DNA of 64,000 nucleotides from Sporocytophaga sp. (GTDB lineage: Bacteria; Bacteroidota; Bacteroidia; Cytophagales; Cytophagaceae), in NCBI GenBank assembly GCA_024707265.1, contig JANQAB010000006.1:129001-193000 (forward strand). Reading direction: 5' to 3'. The notes under the pieces are model-generated. The model ran no database searches, had not been told where the DNA came from, and was given only the letters and a program-made list of their open reading frames with translations. Position 1 is the first letter of the stretch; each line of letters begins with the position of its first letter. The position numbers and the translations under genes were made by a program. Of this stretch, positions 8,887-17,375 are shown piece by piece.

Positions 8887-9423
8887 TTAATGATTTTCAA
8901 CAATTTTAGAGTTTACTTCTGAAGCTCCTGTCTGTTTGAATAAATTGGTAAGAGCATCCTTATCCAGTTTATTTTTATCCAAATCAATAACAAGAAGGAA
9001 TTTATCATCTGTACTTCTTCCATCGAACATGAACGGGTCATGCCCCCATGGCTTAAGATTGCTGATAATCAAGAAAGTAGCTACCATACCTAATGAAGCC
9101 AATAATATTGTAAGCTCAAAAGTAACTGGTATAAAGTTAGGAAGTGGAATATAAGGCTTACCTCCTATATCCATAGGCCAGTCATAGCCCATAGTACCAA
9201 TAGTTAACAACAATGCGCAGATTGTCCCGGTTAATCCAAAAAGAAATGCTGCTATCGGAAGGTTTGATGGTTTATAACCTAAAGCATCATCTAAACCGTG
9301 TACAGGAAATGGTGTATAAGCCTCCTGAATTTTAACACCGGATGATCTTAATGTGCCAACCGCATCCATCAGTACATCCTCATCGTTAAATACTCCTATT
9401 ATATAGTTTGTGCTTTTTGACAT
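8887..9423 (-). CDS. actD: ActD, DUF3341 membrane subunit of Alternative Complex III
   Basis: A 178-residue protein with a soluble N-terminal domain (about residues 1-55, beginning SKSTNYIIGVFNDEDVLMDA) and two transmembrane helices at about 60-82 and 100-122, followed by a soluble tail. This is the DUF3341 layout of ActD. The segment PFPVHGLDDALGYKPS between the soluble domain and the first helix is a family signature. Its role in the complex is structural as far as known. It is flanked by actC (5 bases) and actE. Confidence 0.93.
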   Translation of the reverse strand: MSKSTNYIIGVFNDEDVLMDAVGTLRSSGVKIQEAYTPFPVHGLDDALGYKPSNLPIAAFLFGLTGTICALLLTIGTMGYDWPMDIGGKPYIPLPNFIPVTFELTILLASLGMVATFLIISNLKPWGHDPFMFDGRSTDDKFLLVIDLDKNKLDKDALTNLFKQTGASEVNSKIVENH

Positions 9424-9428
9424 ATTCC

Positions 9429-10796
9429 TTATTTAGTATTTTTTTTTGCAGATGATGATTTAATAATTGCTTTTACCTCAGCCATATTTACTACAGGGAA
9501 AAACTTAGCAAATAAAAGGAAAAGTGTAAAGAACAAACCAAAAGTGAACAGGTAATCACCGATATCATAAAGGGTAGGTGAAAAATAAGCCCAGCTTGAA
9601 GGTAAGAAATCTCTCGAAAGTGAAGTTGCGATAATTACAAAACGCTCGAACCACATTCCAATATTTACAACTATTGAAAGTAGGAATGTCCATGCAATGC
9701 TTCTTCTTACTGTTCTAAACCAGAAAAGCTGAGGAGAAATTACGTTACAAGTCATCATAGACCAATATGCCCACCAATAGTCATCTCCGAAGGCTCTGTT
9801 TATGAATGTATAACTTTCATAAGGAACGTGAGAATACCATGCAATGAAAAATTCTGATAAATATGCAATACCTACGATTGAACCTGTTAACACGATAACT
9901 TTATTCATCGATTCGATATGCTCAACAGTGATGTAATCTTCAAGTCTGAATACCACTCTTGTAATTAACATAAGAGTCAACACCATTGCAAAACCTGAGA
10001 AGATCGCACCAGCAACGAAATAAGGAGGGAAAATTGTTGCGTGCCAACCAGGTATTACTGAGGTAGCAAAGTCCATACTAACGATAGTGTGAACCGATAA
10101 TACTAGTGGTGTAGAACAACCTGCAAGCACTAAGCTGACAGCCTCATATCTCTGCCATGCTTTTGCAGAACCGTCCCATCCTAAACTTAGAGCACCATAA
10201 ACAACTCTTCTAACTCCTGTTGCTCTTTCTCTGATTGTAGCAAAATCTGGAACCAGACCTATGTACCAGAACACAAGCGAAACAGTGAAGTATGTACTGA
10301 TCGCAAATACGTCCCATACAAGTGGTGAGTTAAAGTTTACCCAAAGTGATCCAAAAGCATTAGGCAAAGGAAGCGCCCAATATGCAAGCCATGGTCTACC
10401 CATGTGAGCTACGATAAAACTTGCAGCACAAATAACCGCAAAGATTGTCATCGCTTCAGCAGCTCTGTTAATGGATGTTCTCCATTTTTGTCTGAAGAGC
10501 AAAAGGATCGCAGAAATCAGAGTACCTGCGTGACCAATACCAACCCACCATACGAAGTTGGTAATATCCCATGCCCAACCTATTGTTTTATTCAATCCCC
10601 ACATTCCAATTCCTTCATACCAAGTAGTCCACAAACAATATGAACCATAAGCCAGTGTGATTAAAGAAAGTGTGAATGCTATGATCCACAATTTAGTAGG
10701 TTTATTTTCTACGTGCCTGCTTATATCCTGAGTAACATCAGAGACAGTTTTGCCCCCTGTTACCAGAGGCGGTCTTACGGGCGAAGTAACTTGCAT
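9429..10796 (-). CDS. actC: ActC, NrfD/PsrC-like quinol-oxidising membrane subunit
   Basis: A 455-residue polytopic protein of the NrfD/PsrC family with about ten predicted transmembrane helices. Recognisable stretches are [23 protein letters not shown] (in pieces, residues about 85-107), MGRPWLAYW, and [13 protein letters not shown] with [10 protein letters not shown]. ActC forms the menaquinol-binding core with ActB on the periplasmic face and a proton path through the membrane. It lies 36 bases after actB and 5 bases before actD in the operon. Confidence 0.94.
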   Translation of the reverse strand: MQVTSPVRPPLVTGGKTVSDVTQDISRHVENKPTKLWIIAFTLSLITLAYGSYCLWTTWYEGIGMWGLNKTIGWAWDITNFVWWVGIGHAGTLISAILLLFRQKWRTSINRAAEAMTIFAVICAASFIVAHMGRPWLAYWALPLPNAFGSLWVNFNSPLVWDVFAISTYFTVSLVFWYIGLVPDFATIRERATGVRRVVYGALSLGWDGSAKAWQRYEAVSLVLAGCSTPLVLSVHTIVSMDFATSVIPGWHATIFPPYFVAGAIFSGFAMVLTLMLITRVVFRLEDYITVEHIESMNKVIVLTGSIVGIAYLSEFFIAWYSHVPYESYTFINRAFGDDYWWAYWSMMTCNVISPQLFWFRTVRRSIAWTFLLSIVVNIGMWFERFVIIATSLSRDFLPSSWAYFSPTLYDIGDYLFTFGLFFTLFLLFAKFFPVVNMAEVKAIIKSSSAKKNTK

Positions 10797-10832
10797 ATTT
10801 TTTTATATTAAAAATCTGTAATAAGTTCTAAA

Positions 10833-13800
10833 TTAAGAGTTTCTGATTTTAGTTAGATACAAAATGTTTGGTTGAACATTAAGCTCTTCAAGGACTGCAT
10901 ATGATCTTTCTGCATTTTCAACAGCATTATCTTTGTGTAGTCTGCTATCAGTATCATTTCTGTCTCCAAATATAATCGCATCTGTAGGACAAGCTGAAGC
11001 ACAAGCTGTAACGATTTCACCATCAACTGGTCTTCTCTTCTCCATCTTAGCTTTAAGCTTTCCTTCCTGAATTCTCTGTACACAGAAAGAGCATTTTTCC
11101 ATAACTCCTCTTGATCTTACAGTTACATCAGGATTCAACACCATTCTACCAAGGAAGTTGTTCATGCTGACGTTCTTGTCAAACTCCTCGTTTTCAAAAT
11201 ATTTAAACCAGTTAAATCTTCTTACTTTATATGGGCAGTTATTTGCACAGTATCTTGTTCCGATACATCTGTTGTAGGTCATTTGGTTTAGACCTTCGCT
11301 GCTATGGGTAGTTGCGGCTACAGGACAAACAGACTCGCAAGGTGCGTGATTACACTGCTGACATAACATTGGCTGGAATGTTACTGTAGGATTTTCTGCA
11401 GCTATTTCAAGGTCTTTAACTCCAGATTCACTCTCAAAATACTCTCCTGTTATATCTGTTTCAGCATCACTGCTATAATAACGATCAATACGGATCCAGT
11501 GCATCTCTCTTCTGTTCAGCACCTCTTTTTTACCAACTACCGGAACGTTATTTTCAGACTGACAAGCCACTACGCATGCTCCACAACCAATACAAGAGTT
11601 AAGGTCAATGCTCATTCCCCATAAGTGGTTAGGCTTTTCATGCTCATACCAAACAGTTACTTCAGTTGGCTTCTTCTCTCCATAAAGATTAGTATGAATC
11701 ATTGGCTTGTACCTTCCTGCGCCAGCGTCCTTTTGATATTCGGCGAGCGAAGCGTCCTGAATAATTGGACGTGCCATTACAGTATGATGTGTCTGAGTCT
11801 GAGCTATTTTATTCTCTTCACCGGTTTTAGCAAATGTTACAACACCTGCATTTAAATCAAGCCTGTTACCCTTAACTTTGATTAAAGGATATGCATTCTT
11901 ACCAACCTCATTTCCACATTTTCCAGCTTTAGTTCTTCCATATCCAAGAGCCAATGAAGCAGTATTATTGGCCTGACCTGGTTGAATTAGCACAGGAACT
12001 TCAATTCCTGTATTCTTTCCATCAACTGTAAGAGCAACTACATCACCTTGGCTGATATCCATCTCATTGGCCATTTTTTTAGGAATAGCCAAATAGTTAT
12101 CCCAGGTAGCTTTAGAAACTGGATCTGGCAATTCATGTAGCCATGGGTTGTTTCCAGCTGAAAGTGACCCTGAACCTAATCCAACTTTATAATAAAGACT
12201 TAGCTCTATTCCAGAGGTTGATTTATAATTTCTACTAATATTCTCTTCAACTTCACTTAGGTTAATATTGGCCACACTTCCAGATTCTCCAGCATCTGAA
12301 GACTGAGTTTGAAATACTCCGCCATGCAGCGTTTTATCCCATAATTCCTGGAAATTACCTCCTGTCAATCTTGCTTTCCAGTTATTTACAAGGTATGTAT
12401 AATAATCTGTATTGTTACCTGACCAAATTAAAAGTGACTCCTGAGCAGCTCTGTTACCTTTGAATATTGGAGTAATAGTCGGCTGAGTTAAGCTGAAAAA
12501 TCCTTTTTTAGGTTCAGCATCATTCCATGACTCTAGAAAATGAAGGTCCGGACATACGTAATCTACTTCAGATGAAGTTTCGTCCATACGATCACTAAAG
12601 GAAATTTTTAGTGATATTTTCTTTAGTGCATCTTTCAGCTCTGTCCCTTTCGGATGATCGTAAACAGGGTTAGCCCCATAGAATATAACAGCACCAACCT
12701 GACCTGATTTAGCCTCATTGATAAATTTAAGGATAGCCTCATCACTTCCCTGCTTCTGGTAAGAAGGAGTACTTAAATCAATAGTTTTACCGTAATTGCC
12801 TAATTCACTATTGATTTTATTTACTAAAAGCTGTACGTACGGATCATTTGATCCACTTACAACCAATGATTTTCCTTTAGCTTGTGATAAATCAGTTGCC
12901 GCCTTTTTAATAACCTCATGGCTTGGTGTTTTAACATTTAATCCACCAAAAAGAGCATTGTATAAAGCAGCAACATAAAGCCCCTCTTCAGAAGGCTTTA
13001 TTGGTAACCTTGTATCAGCATTACAACCGGTAAGCGATAAATTGCTTTCGATCTGATAATGCTTACTCATTGTTTTCTTATTAGCACTTAGTTTTCTTGT
13101 TTTAGAATATTGTTTTGCATATTCTATCGGAGAAATCCATGTTCCCAAGAAATCAGCGCCAAAGCTTACAATGACATCTGCTGCACTAAAATTATAAGAA
13201 GGAATTACTCTCTGTCCGAAAGACAGTTCATTTGCTTTAAGGATACCATCAGCTGAAAGAACATCATACACTACATGTTCAGTTGCTGGATATTTTGCCT
13301 TAAATTCTTCAATTGCCTTTTTAGTTGTAGGACTTAAAATAGACTGAGAAACAATTCTTATAGATTTTCCTGAAGCCTGAGCTGCAGTTAATTTATCAAT
13401 GATCTTTTTATCAAGGGAAGCATACTCTGCAACCGACTTCACTTTTACCGCCTTACCTTCCTCTACAAAAAACTCTAATCTTTCAGTATCATATAAACTT
13501 AGAACAGAAGCCTGTACTCTCGCACTTGTTCCACCCATTGTAATCGGAGAAAGTTTATTTCCTTCAATTTTAATAGGTCTTCCTTCTCTAGTTTTCACTA
13601 GGATGCTGCAATATTCGCCACCTTCCTGGTATGTAGATGCATACCAGTTTGCAATTCCCGGATCAACATCATCCGGCTTGTTTACATATGGAATAACTTT
13701 TTTCACAGGAGCCTCGCAAGCAGCAAGGGAAACTGCAGCAACACTAAAGCCTAATAGTTTCAAAAAATCTCTTCTGTCAGGTGCATCAGAAGCGTCATTG

Positions 13801-13919
13801 CTTCCTTTTTCCTTTACAGATAAAAATTCAGGGAACTCATTATGCGCATGCTTTAAAAATTCTGGATCGTTGGATAACTCCTCAATTCCTTTCCAGTATT
13901 TTTTATTGTTATCTTTCAT
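10833..13919 (-). CDS. actB: ActB, TAT-type molybdopterin oxidoreductase-like Fe-S subunit
   Basis: A 1028-residue fusion of a molybdopterin-oxidoreductase-like region (about residues 70-720) and a C-terminal PsrB/NrfC-like ferredoxin region. A twin-arginine motif (DRRDFLKLLG, residues 48-57) sits unusually far inside the protein and is followed by a possible lipobox (SLAAC, Cys 68); both are usual for ActB. Iron-sulfur cysteines are in CIGCGACVVAC, CQQCNHAPCESVCP, CANNCPYKVRRFNW and CSFCVQRI with CASACPTDAI. ActB is the electron-transfer subunit linking the quinol site to ActA hemes. In characterised ACIII the molybdopterin domain carries no cofactor. Confidence 0.95.
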   Translation of the reverse strand: MKDNNKKYWKGIEELSNDPEFLKHAHNEFPEFLSVKEKGSNDASDAPDRRDFLKLLGFSVAAVSLAACEAPVKKVIPYVNKPDDVDPGIANWYASTYQEGGEYCSILVKTREGRPIKIEGNKLSPITMGGTSARVQASVLSLYDTERLEFFVEEGKAVKVKSVAEYASLDKKIIDKLTAAQASGKSIRIVSQSILSPTTKKAIEEFKAKYPATEHVVYDVLSADGILKANELSFGQRVIPSYNFSAADVIVSFGADFLGTWISPIEYAKQYSKTRKLSANKKTMSKHYQIESNLSLTGCNADTRLPIKPSEEGLYVAALYNALFGGLNVKTPSHEVIKKAATDLSQAKGKSLVVSGSNDPYVQLLVNKINSELGNYGKTIDLSTPSYQKQGSDEAILKFINEAKSGQVGAVIFYGANPVYDHPKGTELKDALKKISLKISFSDRMDETSSEVDYVCPDLHFLESWNDAEPKKGFFSLTQPTITPIFKGNRAAQESLLIWSGNNTDYYTYLVNNWKARLTGGNFQELWDKTLHGGVFQTQSSDAGESGSVANINLSEVEENISRNYKSTSGIELSLYYKVGLGSGSLSAGNNPWLHELPDPVSKATWDNYLAIPKKMANEMDISQGDVVALTVDGKNTGIEVPVLIQPGQANNTASLALGYGRTKAGKCGNEVGKNAYPLIKVKGNRLDLNAGVVTFAKTGEENKIAQTQTHHTVMARPIIQDASLAEYQKDAGAGRYKPMIHTNLYGEKKPTEVTVWYEHEKPNHLWGMSIDLNSCIGCGACVVACQSENNVPVVGKKEVLNRREMHWIRIDRYYSSDAETDITGEYFESESGVKDLEIAAENPTVTFQPMLCQQCNHAPCESVCPVAATTHSSEGLNQMTYNRCIGTRYCANNCPYKVRRFNWFKYFENEEFDKNVSMNNFLGRMVLNPDVTVRSRGVMEKCSFCVQRIQEGKLKAKMEKRRPVDGEIVTACASACPTDAIIFGDRNDTDSRLHKDNAVENAERSYAVLEELNVQPNILYLTKIRNS

Positions 13920-13956
13920 AAGAATCTATATAAAATGAATTAGGCTTCTAAATTGA

Positions 13957-15213
13957 TTAATAGTGACATTTTGAACACTCAAGACCTCCGTTTTCTGCAA
14001 CTTTCAATGGTCCTTTCTTAGAGTGAAGCTCAAGCAGCTTGTCATAATAAGCATTGTCTTTTCCGTTCACCGCAGTCTCTCTGTGGCAATTGATACACCA
14101 TCCCATAGTTAAAGGTGAGTGTTGTCTAACTACTTCCATTGTATCGATCTGACCGTGGCATGTCTTACACTCTATGCCACCCACTTGCACGTGCTGAGCG
14201 TGGTTGAAGTAAGCAAGATCAGGAAGGTTATGTACTCTTACCCATTTAACCGGCTTATTTGAATTGTAAGCATCAACAACCTTTGCAATTCCATCCTGTC
14301 CGAATCTTGGGCCACTCTTAATATGAGTGTGGCAGTTCATACAGATATTCAAAGATGGTATGTTTGCTTGTTTTCCTTTGGTTACTCCCGTGTGGCAATA
14401 GTTACAATCGATTTTGTACTGACCTGCGTGAAGTTTATGAGAGAATGGAATTGGCTGGATTGGAGCATATCCCTGGTCTACGCCTACATATAACATGTTA
14501 TTCCAGCAAGCTCTAAGAGCCAATGCAACAAAGATGATACCTACTATAGAAAGGAATCCTTTGCTTTTTATTACTTTCAGAACGTCAAATTTTTGATTTA
14601 CTATTTCCTGATCTGCTTCTGCAAGTTTTTCCTCTTTATCCTTCAGGTATCTTTTCAATACTGACAGGAACACAACTAGCATTACAAGAACCAAAACAAG
14701 AACAATGATGATCAGGATTAGAATGATACCGGAATAACCACCTTCGTCAGATTGAGCTTCAGTTTGCTCTCCATCTTTTCCGGTAGGTATTTTTACATCC
14801 TCAACCTTTGGCGCACTTTTGATATATTCAACAATGTTTTTAATCTGATCGTCAGAAAGTTCCGGGAAAGACTTCATTTCTGCTTTTCCGAACTTATTGA
14901 AAAGTTCTACAGCATAAGGATCTCCGCTAGCGATAACTTTGGAAGAATTGTGAACAAAGTTAACAATCCAACCGATAGGTTTTCTTTTCTCGACATCTCT
15001 TAATGCAGGTCCAACAACTACCTTATCGATAGCGTGACAAACCTTACAATTTGCTTCAAACAACTTTGCACCTTCAGCTACCTTTTCTGGATCGGCTCCT
15101 GCTGCACCCGCAGCCGGTTTGTCCTGACCATTCGATGGCAAACTGACAAAAAGTGAAAGAAAAAGTAATAACAAAGTAATCGCCGAGCGATTGATGGTAT
15201 TGGTTAAGGACAT
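13957..15213 (-). CDS. actA: ActA, multiheme cytochrome c subunit of Alternative Complex III (mono- plus pentaheme)
   Basis: With the ATG at 15213 (MSLTNTINRSAI) the protein has 418 residues. An upstream in-frame ATG at 15246 lies only about 12 bases from the predicted transcription start, so the inner one is preferred. A signal peptide precedes a cytochrome c domain with CKVCH. Next come a transmembrane segment (ILILIIIVLVLVLVMLVVFL), a second membrane anchor, and a pentaheme domain with CNYCH, CMNCH, CKTCH, CINCH and CSKCH, six hemes in all. In several other ACIII the monoheme part is absent or separate, so the fusion is notable. It is the first gene of the operon. Confidence 0.93.
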   Translation of the reverse strand: MSLTNTINRSAITLLLLFLSLFVSLPSNGQDKPAAGAAGADPEKVAEGAKLFEANCKVCHAIDKVVVGPALRDVEKRKPIGWIVNFVHNSSKVIASGDPYAVELFNKFGKAEMKSFPELSDDQIKNIVEYIKSAPKVEDVKIPTGKDGEQTEAQSDEGGYSGIILILIIIVLVLVLVMLVVFLSVLKRYLKDKEEKLAEADQEIVNQKFDVLKVIKSKGFLSIVGIIFVALALRACWNNMLYVGVDQGYAPIQPIPFSHKLHAGQYKIDCNYCHTGVTKGKQANIPSLNICMNCHTHIKSGPRFGQDGIAKVVDAYNSNKPVKWVRVHNLPDLAYFNHAQHVQVGGIECKTCHGQIDTMEVVRQHSPLTMGWCINCHRETAVNGKDNAYYDKLLELHSKKGPLKVAENGGLECSKCHY

Positions 15214-15265
15214 GTTAAAATTAGTTTTATCCGTTAATTTGGGCATACTCTTTTATAAAGTCGCA

Positions 15266-15296
15266 CAAATCTAGTATGGGAATTGAATTAATCAAA
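15266..15296 (-). promoter_or_regulatory. Bacteroidetes-type promoter for the act-cox operon
   Basis: Read on the minus strand, TTTG (15296-15293) is followed after exactly 19 bases by TAGATTTG (15273-15266). This is a full match to the Bacteroidetes sigma-A consensus TTTG-N19-TAnnTTTG. Transcription would start near 15258 and leave a leader of about 45 bases before the actA ATG at 15213. No other equally good match was noticed upstream of the operon. Confidence 0.72.
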
Positions 15297-15733
15297 AATG
15301 TTTTTAGAGCAATTTTAATGAAAATATGACCTTATGGACCTTCCCAATAAAATACTACTGAAAATCAAATAATTACATTTTAAAAACTAAAAAAACAGCC
15401 ATAATTTAGAATCATTTTAAATAACATTTTTCCACAAAAAATACTAAACTTTGTGGACAATTCATTTTAAAAGTTTATAAATCAAATAATTAACCACAAA
15501 CATCAACTTTTACTTACTAAACCTCATGCATTCAACTCATTATGATTTTCAATTTCAGAAAATAACATCTTCAAAAACTTACCTATTCCTTACATGAATC
15601 AGAAAAAATGTGCATAAGTTTTTTTACATCGAAATGTAAAATATGATCTACATCATCATTTTCTTTTTTTGAAAAGTTAACTTTGAACAGAATTAAAAAA
15701 ACTGGGGTTTTAATAGGAGAATTTTTATTTTAA
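15297..15733. other. AT-rich divergent intergenic region between actA and murB
   Basis: About 440 bases of very AT-rich DNA without a plausible gene on either strand. The actA promoter lies at its left edge. On the plus strand a -7-like TAACTTTG (15678-15685) lies about 50 bases before the murB ATG, but no TTTG stands at the expected distance, so it is only half a promoter. AGGAGA at 15716-15721 may serve as the murB ribosome-binding site. Confidence 0.4.
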
Positions 15734-16750
15734 ATGGAAATAAAATCAGACTTTAACTTAAAGAAATACAACACTTTTGGAATAGATGTCAAAACAAAAG
15801 GGTATGCTCAATTCAAAAATGAGAGTGAGTTGTTAGAAATTTTGGATAATGAAGAATATAAAATGCTACCCAGATTAATACTTGGAGGGGGGAGCAATAT
15901 TCTTTTTACAAAAGATTTTGACGGGCTTGTATTGCATAACCAAATAAAGGGCATTGAAATTATCGGTCAAAATGACACTTCTGTTTATATTAAAGCAGGA
16001 GCTGGAGAACTTTGGCACGACCTTGTATTATATACAGTAGCACGAGGTTTTGGGGGATTGGAAAACTTATCTCTGATTCCTGGCTGTGTTGGTGCCGCAC
16101 CTGTCCAAAATATCGGAGCTTATGGTGTAGAAGTTAAAGATTGCATGGAAAGCCTGGAAGCTATCCATATAACAACCGGAGATAAAGCTATTTTTACCAA
16201 TCAGGATTGTTTATTTGGATACAGAGACAGCATCTTTAAACAGCATTTTAAAGGAAAATTTATCATCACCAACGTGATTTTTAAATTGGAAAAAAATCCG
16301 CATCTTAATATTTCTTACGGAGCTATTACAGATACATTAAAAGAAATGAATGTATTTAAGCCTACAGCTAAAGATGTTAGTGATGCAGTAATTCATATAA
16401 GAAAATCAAAACTTCCGGATCCTGCAGTAATTGGCAATGCTGGAAGTTTCTTTAAAAATCCTGAAATTCCGGAAAAGCAATTTGAAAATCTCAAGCTTCA
16501 ATATCCTAATATACCTTTTTTCCCTTGCGAGCCTGGAAAAGTAAAAGTTCCGGCAGGTTGGCTGAATGAACAGTGTGGCTGGAAAGGAAAAGTTGTTGGA
16601 AATGCTGGCGTTCATAAACACCAGGCCCTGGTTCTGATAAATTGTGGTAATGCCAGTGGTGATGAAATCAAAAATCTTTCATTGGATATTAAAAAATCAG
16701 TATTCCAAAAATTCGGTATTGAATTAGAGACCGAGGTTAATATGATATAA
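15734..16750 (+). CDS. murB: UDP-N-acetylenolpyruvoylglucosamine reductase
   Basis: A 338-residue flavoenzyme that reduces UDP-GlcNAc-enolpyruvate to UDP-MurNAc in peptidoglycan precursor synthesis. The FAD-binding motif LGGGSNILF (around 55) and LIPGCVGAAPVQNIGAYG (around 115-132) are clear. The type I motif GYRDSIFK (around 162), the catalytic Ser in NAGSFFKNP (around 235) and the C-terminal Glu in ELETEVNM are all present. Length fits type I MurB. It is convergent with the deaminase gene, with only two bases between the stops. Confidence 0.97.
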   Translation: MEIKSDFNLKKYNTFGIDVKTKGYAQFKNESELLEILDNEEYKMLPRLILGGGSNILFTKDFDGLVLHNQIKGIEIIGQNDTSVYIKAGAGELWHDLVLYTVARGFGGLENLSLIPGCVGAAPVQNIGAYGVEVKDCMESLEAIHITTGDKAIFTNQDCLFGYRDSIFKQHFKGKFIITNVIFKLEKNPHLNISYGAITDTLKEMNVFKPTAKDVSDAVIHIRKSKLPDPAVIGNAGSFFKNPEIPEKQFENLKLQYPNIPFFPCEPGKVKVPAGWLNEQCGWKGKVVGNAGVHKHQALVLINCGNASGDEIKNLSLDIKKSVFQKFGIELETEVNMI

Positions 16751-16752
16751 TA

Positions 16753-17247
16753 TTATCCTCGGCTGACATCGTCAGGTGTAAAATGAGGTAACTCTCCCTT
16801 ATATTTTTCAACTTCAACCCCAAATTTCCTTAAGAAGTCGACACCTTCATCACTCGCAATGCCTTTATATTCAGCATATGAATGAAGGAATATAACTTTG
16901 GAAACTCCAAGGCTGAATATAACTCTGGCACATGCAATACAAGGGGATAATGTTACGTAAATCGTTGAACCCTTTATTTTTGCACCATTCTCTATCGCAT
17001 AAATAATTGCATTTTGCTCAGCATGTAAAGCTAAAGAACAACTCCCTTTTGAATCTCGGGGACAACCATCTGCCGGCCATTCTTCATCACAATTGTGGGT
17101 GCCTGCAGGCGGGCCATTATAACCAATGGAAATAATTCTTGTATCTTTGGTCAGCACTGCTCCCACTTGCCGTTTTACACAGTGAGATCTTTTTGAAAGA
17201 TTCACAGCAAGTTCCATGTAAATATCATCAAAAGCAGGTTTTTCCAT
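16753..17247 (-). CDS. Deoxycytidylate deaminase family protein
   Basis: A 164-residue zinc deaminase. The zinc and proton-shuttle residues are in LHAEQNAIIYA (HAE, around 80-90) and LSPCIACARVIF (PCxxC, around 105-116). The N-terminal SKRSHCVKRQVGAVLTKD and GYNGPPAGTHNCDEEW are typical of dCMP/ComEB-type deaminases. The likely reaction is dCMP to dUMP for dTTP supply. A role in deaminating another cytidine derivative cannot be excluded. It stands alone, diverging from the ABC-F gene. Confidence 0.9.
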   Translation of the reverse strand: MEKPAFDDIYMELAVNLSKRSHCVKRQVGAVLTKDTRIISIGYNGPPAGTHNCDEEWPADGCPRDSKGSCSLALHAEQNAIIYAIENGAKIKGSTIYVTLSPCIACARVIFSLGVSKVIFLHSYAEYKGIASDEGVDFLRKFGVEVEKYKGELPHFTPDDVSRG

Positions 17248-17375
17248 CAGAGTTATTTTAATACAAAATTAATTAATAGCATTGAACTTTTACAGGCAGG
17301 CCTTCATTATTTGATAAAACTTTACATACTCCTCTTATTTGGTTAACTTTACCTTTTATTTCATTATTATTAATT

